This document shows positions 9,150 through 16,879 of a stretch of 18,544 nucleotides of DNA, piece by piece. Source of the DNA: Cyclostephanos tholiformis (Eukaryota > Bacillariophyta > Thalassiosirophyceae > Thalassiosirales > Thalassiosiraceae); assembly GCA_036939975.1 (NCBI GenBank), contig JALLPB010000641.1, forward strand, positions 1 through 18,544, in the 5' to 3' direction. Within the stretch, counting starts at the first letter, position 1, and every line of letters begins with the position of its first letter. The position numbers were made by a program, and so were the translations under genes. The notes beneath the pieces were generated by a model, which was not told the DNA's origin, did no database searches, and saw only the letters and a program-made list of their open reading frames with translations.

Positions 9150-9690
9150 ACAAGGCCAGTCACGATGCCCACAGCAGAGCATGTGGACATTTCTTTATGG
9201 GTTGATCCCCCACTGACAGTGACCCCACCAAACTGAATGGGACATTTTTTACCTTATGTGCTATTCTTTGTTTTGTTGTTGCTTCCGCTGCAGAGGTAGA
9301 ACTTGGTGCCCTCTTCCTCAATTGCAAAGAAGGCATGATTTTTCATCTTACCCTCGAAGAATTAGGACACCCACAACCTAAAACACCCATACATTGTGAC
9401 ATTGCCACTGCTGTTGGCATAGCAAACAACAAGGTCAAATGACAATGGTCACGTTCAATGGCAATGGAGATGCATTATTTTTGGGTTTGTGATAAGGTAG
9501 CCCATAATGCATATGATAGTAAACACCATACCAGGGCACATCATCCAGTTGTTCTCCCGTGGTATTTACATGACCATAATTCACCCTTGGGCAACACAAC
9601 CTAGCACTCAGAAAGGGTGCATTGGAACCCACCACCAAAGATACAGGACTCTCAACATGGAGACATTTCAGATAATGGAGCTGAGGGAAT
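9150..9690 (+). pseudogene. Copia RNase H and Pol C-terminus (broken)
   Basis: One frame reads SHDAHSRACGHFFMG, stop (9203), LNGTFFTLCAILCFVVASAA, EVELGALFLNCKEGMIFHLT, LEELGHPQPKTPIHCDIATA, VGIANNKVK, stop (9440), then SMAMEMHYFWVCDKVAHNAY and VLPWYLHDHNSP. These are the consecutive RNase H motifs of copia Pol (SAAEAEL, HCDNATA, RYFWVCD, WYLHEKNSPR). The Asp in the HCD motif is present. The usual tract between the FWVCD and WYLH blocks is shortened. A tail similar to the Pol end (KGCIGTHHQRY) follows in another frame near 9620-9690. Confidence 0.8.
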
Positions 9691-9846
9691 CCTGTAAAAT
9701 GTTTTTGCACTATGTTACATGTAACTACATTATACTAATGTTACAGCAAGAGTGTGATGGGTAGTAAAAAATATGTCACTAAAGAAATAAATAGCTGCTA
9801 TAATAATGAAAAAAGGACACATCTCCTTGCCTAAGATTTATTACTT
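9691..9846. other. Spacer between copia and Harbinger relics
   Basis: AT-rich sequence contains TGTTACATGTAACTAC from 9713, with a second TGTTACA about 25 bp on. This is a possible LTR edge because it directly follows the end of pol-like sequence. No gene is visible. The left end of the Harbinger-like element should also lie here, but I could not match a terminal inverted repeat. Confidence 0.4.
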
Positions 9847-10167
9847 TCATCCTTGTTTTCTTCGCTCACCCTGCTGCTCATTGGCCTGCCTCATGATGGC
9901 TCCCACACCCCAGTCATGCTTCTTGCCGCAATGCATGCTGGGGCTTGGAGTTGTTCCCTGGCTTCTCAAGCCCTCATTGTGTATCTTGAGCAGCTTAGTC
10001 TTGGCAGTCATCTTGGCTGTCTTGCGCTGCTTGGCCAGTTGTACCTTCACTAGCACAATCATATTGTGCTGGTAGTGCCTGCATCCCTTGGAGTCCACAA
10101 CAGGGGTAAAAGCAGATGGCACATGGTATGGCATTGTGATGGTCTTGGGCATGCCTGTGCACCTCCT

Positions 10168-10170
10168 CTA
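10168..10170 (-). other. In-frame TAG in the accessory gene
   Basis: The minus-strand frame reads ILCNKEHL, TAG, RRCTGMPKTITMPYHVP and stays open for about 107 further codons to 9847. A single substitution therefore interrupts an otherwise continuous reading frame, suggesting fairly recent inactivation of exon 2. Confidence 0.75.
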
Positions 10171-10617
10171 GAGGTGTTCCTTGTTGCACAAGATGGCTTG
10201 CATGACATTATCAAATGAGCAGACTCGGATAGGAAAGTCCAAGTACTCGGCTCCCATGGAGCGGAGGTGCTCCATCTTAAAAGGGAAGCCATCAATGGGA
10301 TGGCTCCACCTGATTGTGTGGGCATCCTCCGACAATGTCATGATGTACCCTTCCCTCTCAGGGAGCATGTTGTTGATGTAAAAGAAGATGAGGCAATAGT
10401 CTGTCTTTCCCTCTGTTTCAAATGACATGGCATACTTGTCATGGGTGGTGAAGCCATTGAGCTTTAACATCAAATGGCCAGAAGGGGCCGTCAACCAATG
10501 GTCGGACATGGTCTTGCCGGTCATCATGATGCTGGCGGCCGTCCTTGTGGCGGGCGTGGTACTCATGAGGCCATCTTGGGGATCATCATCAAAGGTCAAA
10601 GTTGTCATCATCATCAC

Positions 10618-10716
10618 CTGCAAGGGAGATGGAGAATATCACGGGGGTGCGGGGTAAGGGGCATTTAGTCTCATGACATGACAAACAACAGGCAAAATGA
10701 CAAACACAGATCTTAC
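10618..10716 (-). other. GT-AG intron of the accessory gene (99 nt)
   Basis: The donor is CTCAAA|GTAAGATC. The acceptor is preceded by a pyrimidine tract, CTCCATCTCCCTTGCAG|GTGATG. Both match eukaryotic consensus well, and the exon 2 frame begins cleanly at the acceptor. Confidence 0.72.
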
Positions 10717-11156
10717 TTTGAGCCACCTGTCATCTCGCCCCGGCAAGTGCTTGCTTGAGGTCAAAAGTGGAGGCAGAATCCTTTAAATTTTGTCTAAAAT
10801 TCCAGTGCTGCCAGTGGGGAAAGTACTGGGCTTGGATGGCATCTTTGTTATCGAAGGAAAGGTCTTTGATGTCAACCCCCCCCTTGACAATAAGCTGGTG
10901 GAGGGCGGCTTTGTTTACTTCACTCCACTGCTTCATCATTGGGATGGACAATGACAGCAATGGGGTGAGGGGATGTGATTTTTTGGGAGAGGAGGAGGAG
11001 GAAGAGGAGGAGAGAGATGGTGGTGGTGGGCCAAAGACAACTCCTTTCGGTTGTGTGTTCTTTTTTCCTTGGAGTGAATATATGTTGAGAAACATGCCTA
11101 CTGGTATCCACTTGAATATTCATGTTTCTTCATTAAGAAAAATCACTGCCAATTTT

Positions 11157-11175
11157 AAACTTGGCAGCCAAGTTT
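11157..11175. repeat. Perfect 19-bp palindrome
   Basis: AAACTTGGC-A-GCCAAGTTT is a perfect inverted repeat with a single-base centre. Each arm carries the AACTTGGC word that recurs at 11251, 11274 and, with one change, 11305. Confidence 0.92.
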
Positions 11176-11339
11176 GTAGTTGGCAGCCATTGCAGGTGGA
11201 ATTAGTAGTAAGAAATATACTACAACAAGAAAACTTGTCAAAAAATTCCCAACTTGGCAAAAATTGCCAGTTCAACTTGGCACAATTTATGGCAAAAAAC
11301 AAGAAACTTGGCAGGATCAAATGTCTCTCATGTGGCAAT

Positions 11340-11389
11340 TATTGTACCATACATGCTAACAGCAACCTGCTTCATGCTATGGTACAATA
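11340..11389. repeat. 12-bp inverted repeat, 26-nt spacer
   Basis: TATTGTACCATA at 11340-11351 is the exact reverse complement of TATGGTACAATA at 11378-11389. The intervening 26 nt are not self-complementary. It lies between the TTGGCA cluster and the transposase start. Confidence 0.9.
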
Positions 11390-11469
11390 GTACAAAAACA
11401 TAAACAAAAATCACAACAACCAGCATTTCTCTCTCATCAAAAATAAACCTTTCCCGGCCCACCAACATC

Positions 11470-12629
11470 ATGGCCTCAATGATCAAGGATGATGCCTCCC
11501 TCGACAACATCAAGAGAGAAAATGCTTCGGGAGACACCTACGTTGTCCCCGACTTTATGGCCATCACCCGGAACATCATGCATTGGTTCCCTGCTGCCCC
11601 AATGTGGCTGGAGCAGTGACCAAAGCTCGAGCCTTCCATGAGACCTTTGGTATCCCTCTCCACAACATTAAGAGGGTGTGGTTCCTCCTCGACCAGGAGG
11701 AACTCCAGCCACCTATCAGCCACCCAAAGCATCTGCTTTGGGCACTACACTTTTTAAAAATGTACCCACTGCAGGCCCCAGGGTGTGTGGCTGTTAGCGC
11801 GTCTGGTGCAGCCATCGACCCGAAGACCCACCAAAGGTGGGTCTGGGCCTACATTGAGGACATTGCCGAGCTTGTCAACATAGTGGTGACTCCGTTGATT
11901 GTTGTGTCTTTTTCTTGACAAGCAAACATGTATGCAACCATCATCATGACCATCTCATCATGTTGGCCATCATTTTTGTTGTTGCTGTCATTGTCGACTC
12001 TGATGATGAAGCCATCATTCTCATTCCTCATCATCAACTACTCACCCCCCTCCTTCCCCCACCTTCCCTCTGCCACCACATATAGATTTTGAGTGAAGGA
12101 GTGAGGGGAAATTCGGCAACATCTGCCTTATGTCCATTGACTGGATGAACTTCCAGATCCCAAAGATGGGGAGGTTGGTCCCCGGCATTTTTTCCGCCTC
12201 CACAAGTTTGCCTTCAAGTCGGCGCTAGGCTATGATATCAGAGTAAGTATTTTGGGAAGGGACCTTGAATGGATACAAGGCCCCTACCTGGTGGGGATGT
12301 TCAATGACATCAAGATCTTTAACAAGGTCTTGCATTGCTTCCTTGAGTCCGGTGAGCACGTCAAAGCCAACAACTGCTACTTCGGCGTGGCCAACAAGAT
12401 AAAGTGCCCAGACAACCCCTCCAACTCCGTCGCCAATGAGATGAAGCAGTCCTGCATCTGTTCTTGTCACGAGACAATAAATCGGCACTTCAAGATGTGG
12501 GGGATTTTTTCAAAGGTGTACCGCCATGACATCACCAGTCACCGCAAGGTTTTCAGGGCAGTTGTTATCATCACGGAACTCACCATTGAAAATGGAAGCC
12601 CGCTCTTTCAAGTCGATTACGAGGACTAG
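11470..12629 (+). pseudogene. PIF/Harbinger-type DDE transposase (DDE_Tnp_4), inactivated
   Basis: ATG 11470 opens a 49-codon frame (MASMIKDDASLDNIKREN) ending at TGA 11617. Homology resumes in another frame with ARAFHETFGIPLHNIKRVWF, SHPKHLLWALHFLKMYPLQA, PGCVAVSASGAAIDPKTHQR and WVWAYIEDIAELVNIV. After a possible intron (about 11886-12085, pyrimidine-rich before TATAG) comes GNICLMSIDWMNFQIPK, the first catalytic-Asp region. A frameshift leads to HKFAFKSALGYDIRVSILGR and LEWIQGPYLVGMFNDIKIFN. Then follow VKANNCYFGVANKIKCPDN, where relatives have AD-x-GY and the second catalytic Asp is Asn here, and CHETINRHFKMWGIF with the catalytic Glu. The frame ends LTIENGSPLFQVDYED at TAG 12627, the expected C-terminus. 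Two or more frameshifts, an in-frame TGA (about 12094) and the Asp-to-Asn change make it inactive. Confidence 0.8.
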
Positions 12630-12748
12630 CGGGATGGATAGTTGCTTAGTTCATAATAATATCTTATATATTTAGCAATCAGTTATTCTATAAACGAGAC
12701 TATTATCATCGTAATCATTAGATTAGGGACAAGCCGATAGGGGCTTCG

Positions 12749-12804
12749 CCGCAGACTCAATTTATCAATATTTAATTTGTATTATTACCGCAGACTCAAT
12801 TATT
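12749..12804. repeat. Direct repeat CCGCAGACTCAATT, two copies
   Basis: CCGCAGACTCAATTTAT starts at 12749 and CCGCAGACTCAATTATT at 12788, giving a 39-bp period in otherwise AT-rich DNA. Confidence 0.85.
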
Positions 12805-13096
12805 AGTTAACATTTGGATCATGATATATAACTAATATAATATTATGACAATTATAAATATATATATGTATATGAAATGTAATTTAATGGGCCTTCGGCA
12901 CAGGTTTCAGTCAACAGTATGATTTAATTTTTTTTTTAGTATATATATATTTTTTATTAGTAATACCATATTATGAAGGCTAAAGTGTAATAATAGAGGC
13001 TACGGAGTCACACTGTTGGTAACTCCTCCGCAAGCCGCAACCAAAATAATGGAAGGAATGGTAGGTAACTCCTTCGCAAGAAGCTACAAAAATAAG

Positions 13097-13156
13097 AATG
13101 AAATCTCCGCATTGTCCATTGTGCAATGGGCAATAATATGTCGTACGGTTAAAGTT
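13097..13156 (-). repeat. Partial copy of the zinc-site segment of the downstream gene
   Basis: These 60 bp match 13457-13513 with a few substitutions and one 3-bp insertion, in the same orientation. Read on the minus strand this copy gives NFNRTTYYCPLHNGQCGDFI against NFNRPTYCPLHNRQRGDFI in the neighbouring gene, so the length change preserves the frame. The frame then stays open for about 45 codons to TAG near 12987, but the sequence there is unrelated. It looks like a duplicated exon fragment. Confidence 0.7.
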
Positions 13157-13282
13157 ATTTGTAATAATTTATCGAAGTTACATATAAGTTTCCACTCCCC
13201 TGCCATACTCGAATGTCCTTAAATGATAGAATAGCGCTTTCCATGAGCCTCCAGTCGTGTTCTCGTAAAATTTTTCTCCACC

Positions 13283-13899
13283 TTAGCTGTTTCTTAATCC
13301 CTTATTTTCACGGTATGCCCATTTTTTGTCGATGTATTGTTTATGCCAATAAATTGATGGATATGCTGGACGATTTTTAATCCTAATGCCTTCGGAAGTG
13401 GTATATTTGAGATATTCAGGAATAGGTTCTGTTTTGATGTATTTGTAGTACCATATAATGAAATCTCCGCGTTGTCTATTGTGCAATGGGCAATATGTCG
13501 GACGGTTAAAATTCATGTCAAGTTTTTCTCGTTCAAGCCAAGCCCATTGGCACATAAGGTGCACCTGTGCGTTGCATCCATCCTCAGCGCATGCTAGCTG
13601 ATTATGAATCTTAATACAACAACGATTTTGCAATGTGGCATTGGAATATGAGATCCCATCCTCATATCCCCAAGAACAACTTGGTCGTGTTTCCTGAATT
13701 TTTTAACAAAAAAATGATGATTAGTGAATTGTTAAAATATATATCAATCAAATGTAATATATAGTGTGAACATTGCACTGTTAATATACATCCTGACCAT
13801 TCTTAATGTCGTCTCATCTGAATTATTGATGATGTCGTTATCGATATTGCCTGAATCAATATTGACTATATTGTAATTTTTTCTTCGTGTTTGTACCAT
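13283..13899 (-). CDS. Small Cys/His-rich putative zinc-binding protein, two exons
   Basis: Exon 1 (13798-13899) runs from ATG 13899 (MVQTRRKNYNIVNIDSGNID) for 34 codons and is acidic and Asn-rich. Exon 2 (13283-13693) adds 136 codons to TAA, giving 170 aa in phase 0. The core has NRCCIKIHNQLACAEDGCNA, QVHLMCQWAWLE and TYCPLHN: paired Cys, then HxxC, then CxxH. This arrangement resembles PHD-like or other treble-clef zinc sites found in algal genes and transposon proteins. The C-terminal half is rich in Tyr, Lys and Trp. No enzyme motif is seen. The intron 13694-13797 (104 nt) has donor GTCAGG, which is not the usual GTAAG form, and acceptor AAATTCAG. The family was not identified; it could be a host gene or a transposon passenger. 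The 3' neighbour region carries a partial copy of its zinc segment. Confidence 0.5.
13694..13797 (-). other. Inferred GT-AG intron (104 nt) of the zinc-binding gene
   Basis: The minus-strand donor ATG|GTCAGG and acceptor TTAAAAAATTCAG|GAAACA join two open frames in phase 0. A nearby alternative donor GTATAT gives the wrong phase for the Cys/His frame. The AT-rich interior contrasts with the exons. Confidence 0.45.
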
Positions 13900-14154
13900 A
13901 ATTATCGTCAGAGATTAGTCGTCGATGGTGATTGTATATTTATGCTAACGCAGGCTTGGACCGACGACGCAAATGTGCAAGTTTGGCTGGTCGCGGCATG
14001 CGCATGGCATTGAGGAGGAGTAGCAATATGGTGTTATCGTCTAAATAATGAATATTATTGGTTACGTACTATTTAGGTAACTGTATTAGTAGGTATGCAA
14101 GTGGAAATAAATAAGTATTATGTATGCGATCTATCAGTTTTTCTCCAGTCTGCG
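13900..14154. other. Intergenic sequence, nothing recognised
   Basis: No frame, RNA gene or repeat stands out between the start of the minus-strand zinc-binding gene and the minisatellite. It presumably contains that gene's promoter. Confidence 0.4.
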
Positions 14155-14344
14155 AGTGTGCCAGTGTGCCGGTGTGCCGGTGTGTGCCGGTGTGCCGGTG
14201 TGTGCCGGTGTGTGCCGGTGTGCCGGTGTGTGCCGGTGTGTGCCGGTGTGTGCCGGTGTGTGCCTGTGTGTGCCTGTGTGTGCCGGTGTGGTAACTCTAT
14301 ATTTTAGATCCCAGTGTGCCGATGTGCCGGTGTGCCAGTGTGCG
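14155..14344. repeat. GTGTGCCG-type minisatellite, interrupted
   Basis: Units of GTGTGCCG and GTGTGTGCCG alternate from about 14155 to 14290 with A/T variants. After a 20-bp unique gap a second cluster occupies 14311-14344. Frames through it give Cys/Val/Pro-rich repeats and are not taken as genes. Confidence 0.92.
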
Positions 14345-14409
14345 ATCCCTCCAGAACGCCAAATTGTATTTGATTGTTGCGTGTTTTCGAAGGACTCAGT
14401 CATCCCCCC

Positions 14410-14510
14410 ACTCGTCGCTCTATTTTTCGATCCCTCTCTTTTCGCCCTCCCCAGCGATCNACTCGTCGCTCTATTTTTCGATCCCTCTCTTTTCGCCCTC
14501 CCCAGCAATC
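14410..14510. repeat. 50-bp tandem duplication separated by a single N
   Basis: 14410-14459 and 14461-14510 are identical over 50 bp except for AGCGATC versus AGCAATC near the end, with the only ambiguous base of the window (N, 14460) exactly between them. This is most simply two contig ends that overlap but were joined without merging. Confidence 0.9.
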
Positions 14511-14540
14511 GAACCGGCAACAGCGACTGAATCCCATTTT

Positions 14541-14733
14541 ACATAGATAGATACTTTACGGTACACACAGACGATGATGACACTTACAGTCTAATAGTGG
14601 AGGGAAAATTCGATAGAAGGTACTAACAGCTGCTCAATTGTTTTTATTTTTATTACATAGATGTTTTGTTTTATACATAGATGTACTTTACGGTACACAC
14701 GGACGACGACGACGACGACACCGACAGTCTAAT
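14541..14733. repeat. Duplicated block of about 55 bp upstream of the GlnRS gene
   Basis: ACATAGATAG-ATACTTTACGGTACACAC, a GAY-rich run, then ACAGTCTAAT at 14541-14595 recurs at 14675-14733. The two differ mainly in the number and type of GAC/GAT triplets (GACGATGATGAC against a longer GAC run). The second copy ends 67 bp before the start codon, so the duplication falls in the likely promoter. Confidence 0.85.
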
Positions 14734-14800
14734 CTTTTATAATATAAGATGATGAATTCCCCATCCTCTCTCATCAAAACAGCAGAAAACATCGTAGACC

Positions 14801-14931
14801 ATGACTACGGAGCAACCCTCCATCGCAACAATTGCCACCAGCAATGCCCTCGCCGCCCGCGAACTCGAATGGGCTCAAAACTCTCCCGAGCTTCTATTGG
14901 AACACGCCGCGATCAACTGCGGCATTGTCCG

Positions 14932-14964
<33 letters not shown>

Positions 14965-16879
14965 TCACATCGGCCATGCCAAATCCATGAACATGAACTT
15001 CCGACTGGCATTTGAAAAATTGGGTGTGCCGGAGGAAAATCGTCGAACGATTTTTAGGTACGACGATACCAATCCCGATGCAGAAAGTGCTGAGTATATC
15101 GATTCGCTCAGGAGGGATTTGGAATGGCTGGGATGGGAGCCGGAACGGACGACCTATTCGTCGGACAACTTTCAAACTCTTTACGAATTGGCAGTCAAGT
15201 TGATTCATAAGGGTCTGGCGTACGTGTGCGACATGACCAAGGCTGAAATGGAAGCGCAACGCGACCTCGCGAAACGTCGCAGCTCGGCGTTGGCAGTGGG
15301 GGAGGACCCGGATGTCGAGGCGCCCATTCCTAGTGCGGACATCTTGCCGGGCAGGAATAGAGATACGCCAGTGGAGAGGAATCTGAAGTTGTTCGAAGAG
15401 ATGAAGTTGGGGTTGCACGACGAGGGATCTTTGACGCTGCGTTTAAAGATGGATTTTGAGAGTGCTAATCCAAACATGTACGACTTGGTGGCGTACCGCA
15501 TTAAGTACACTCCTCATCCCCATGCTGGAAAAGGATGGTGTATTTATCCCAACTATGACTTTACTCATGGTATTTGTGACTCCTTGGAACGCATCGATTA
15601 TTCCATCTGTACCTTGGAGTTCGAGACTAGAAGAGAGCCCTACTATTGGATTCTATGGGCACTAGACATGTTCCGTCCCAAGGTTTATGAAATGTCGAGA
15701 CTTAACCTCGAGTACACGGTGTTGAGCAAACGACGACTCCTGAAGTTGGTCGATGCGCACCACGTTCGTGGATGGAGTGATCCACGCATGCCCACGATTA
15801 GTGGACTTCGTCGGAGGGGGTATACCAAAGAAATTATCAATACCTTTTGCAATGACGTGGGTGCCACGCGTGCAATGAATGTTGTTCAAATGGACAAACT
15901 GTTTCAGGTGGCACGTCAGACGTTGGCAGACACTACCCGTCGTGCCATGGTGGCGCTCGATCCAATCAAAGTCGTCATTTGCAACTTTGCAGAACTGGCT
16001 GCCAACTCAAGAGATGGGGGGATGACGTTTGATGTGCAGAACTCGCCTACCGATGCCTCGCTGGGCTCCCACACCGTCACACTTACTGAAATAATTTACA
16101 TCAATTCAGAAGACTTTCAACTGGATTCTAACCCCAACTTCTATCGATTGACTCCTGAAAAGCCTGCTGGTATAAAGTATCATGGTGGAAATCTCGTTTG
16201 TAGCGAAGTCATCAAGGACGGAATGAAAGTTAAGGAGCTAAAATGTCATTTGGACGTATCTGAGGGACGTCCCAAGCCCAAAGCGCACATCACTTGGGTC
16301 CCGTCGGATGGTATTTTGTGCGAAGTCCGAATTTACAATCACTTGTTTTTGGAGCCCGAACCGTCTGATCGGTGGGAAGAGGAGCTCAACCCCGAAAGCG
16401 AAACCGTTCATTCCAACGCCATAGTCGACCCGAGCGTTCTTTCACTTGTTGACAAGAAGGATGTAGACAAGTGGAAATCGAACCAAGCATTTCAATTCGA
16501 ACGTCTGGGATACTTTGTGGTGGATGTCGACACCTCATTTGATTCTACTACCAAGGAAGGGAAGCTTGTTTTTAATCGCACAGTTAGCTTGAAGGAAGAC
16601 AAGGCGGTGAAGAAGGTGAGCAATATCGAGGCTGAACAGAAGCGGAAGCGGGATGAACAGCAACGCAGTGCTGCGGCAGCTCGAGATATCTTAATGACGA
16701 TTGAGCCAGGGGACTTGTTCAAAGTTGCCCCAGAATATAAAGGTAAGTATAGTGCGTTTGATGATACTGGGCTTCCAACACACCTTGCTGATGGGACAGA
16801 GTTGACTAAGAGTGCAAGGAAGAAATTGGAGAAGGATCGTGCAAAGCATGTCAAGAAGTTTGCAAAGACTAATCAGTAG
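14801..16879 (+). CDS. Glutaminyl-tRNA synthetase, cytosolic type
   Basis: A 692-aa class Ib aminoacyl-tRNA synthetase that charges tRNA-Gln with glutamine using ATP. The catalytic Rossmann domain starts near residue 40 with RFPPEPNGYLHIGHAK (HIGH at 56-59), then RYDDTNPDAE (87-94) for the amino-acid site. It continues with YPNYDFTHGICDSLE (249-263) and ends with the KMSKS-type loop TVLSKRRLLKLV (306-317). The C-terminal half is the two-barrel anticodon-binding region. Eukaryotic enzymes are usually about 775 aa with an N-terminal YqeY-like domain; only about 38 residues precede the core here, so that domain is absent, making the enzyme closer to the bacterial form (about 554 aa) in layout. 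After the barrels comes a charged tail from about residue 600: KRKRDEQQRSAAAARD, then YSAFDDTGLPTHLADGTELT and a Lys-rich end, a tail type also seen on other eukaryotic synthetases. The frame is intact and intronless. ATG 14801 is the first in frame; no targeting peptide is evident. Confidence 0.96.

Larger units (their letters stand above)
6779..9690 (+). mobile_element. Ty1/copia-type LTR retrotransposon relic with internal deletion
   Basis: Plus-strand pieces follow the Gag-protease-integrase-RT/RNase H order of Ty1/copia: Gag core (6815-7657), Gag C-terminal Cys/His region (7678-8274), protease with DSGAT (8284-8800), integrase zinc-binding-like region (about 8855-9085) and RNase H (about 9150-9690). 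Between the last two only about 100 bp remain where the integrase core and most of the reverse transcriptase (over 2 kb in a full element) should be. Many stops and frameshifts show it is dead. TGTTACATGTAAC at 9713, just past the pol end, is a candidate 3' LTR start. No matching 5' LTR, primer-binding site or target duplication was found. Confidence 0.85.
9847..11095 (-). pseudogene. Harbinger accessory gene: Myb/SANT-like N-terminus plus unfamiliar C-terminal region
   Basis: Exon 1 starts at ATG 11095. It has a Ser-rich stretch (residues about 28-36) and then a helical domain beginning MMKQWSEVNKAALHQLI, continuing GGVDIKDLSFDNKDAIQAQY and FPHWQHWNFRQNLKD. This spacing of Trp, Leu, Phe and basic residues suggests a Myb/SANT or trihelix DNA-binding fold. 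A strong intron follows (10618-10716). Exon 2 (9847-10617) encodes an Asp-rich segment, then a compact unrecognised domain (WLTAPSGHLMLKLNGFTTHD, IFFYINNMLPEREGYIMTL, IRWSHPIDGFPF), a basic stretch KVQLAKQRKTAKMTAKTK and a charged tail. Exon 1's frame stops at TGA 10730-10732; the frame that crosses the splice site reads RDDRWLK|VMMMTTLTFDDD, so one base is gained or lost. TAG at 10168-10170 interrupts exon 2. In Harbinger elements this partner binds element DNA and imports the transposase. Confidence 0.6.
11096..11469. promoter_or_regulatory. Shared divergent promoter region of the Harbinger-like element
   Basis: The 374 bp between the two divergent starts contain about eight TTGGCA or TGCCAA/TGCCAG words on both strands and two notable inverted repeats. 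No long frame is present. It probably contains both promoters and may hold binding sites for the accessory protein or transposase. That role is inferred from position and repetition only. Confidence 0.5.
9847..12629. mobile_element. PIF/Harbinger-like DNA transposon with two divergent genes (decayed)
   Basis: A DDE_Tnp_4-type transposase on the plus strand (11470-12629) and a Myb/SANT-like accessory gene on the minus strand (9847-11095) point away from a shared 370-bp region. That is the two-gene plan known for PIF/Harbinger elements. The intergenic region holds repeated TTGGCA words and palindromes. Both genes have frameshifts and stops. Terminal inverted repeats and a 3-bp target duplication were looked for by eye and not found, so the outer limits are only the coding limits. 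Confidence 0.72.
12630..13282. other. AT-rich repeat-bearing intergenic region
   Basis: No coding gene is supported apart from a possible exon relic at 13097-13156. The stretch is very AT-rich with TATATA runs. CCGCAGACTCAATT occurs twice (12749 and 12788, period 39). GGTAACTCC-TCCGCAAG occurs as two related copies from 13018 and 13063. Confidence 0.6.

Noticed and set aside
14095..14530. Cys/Val-rich and Thr/His-rich frames over the minisatellite
   Set aside because: They are products of the GTGTGCCG repeat and cross the ambiguous base; there is no evidence of a gene.
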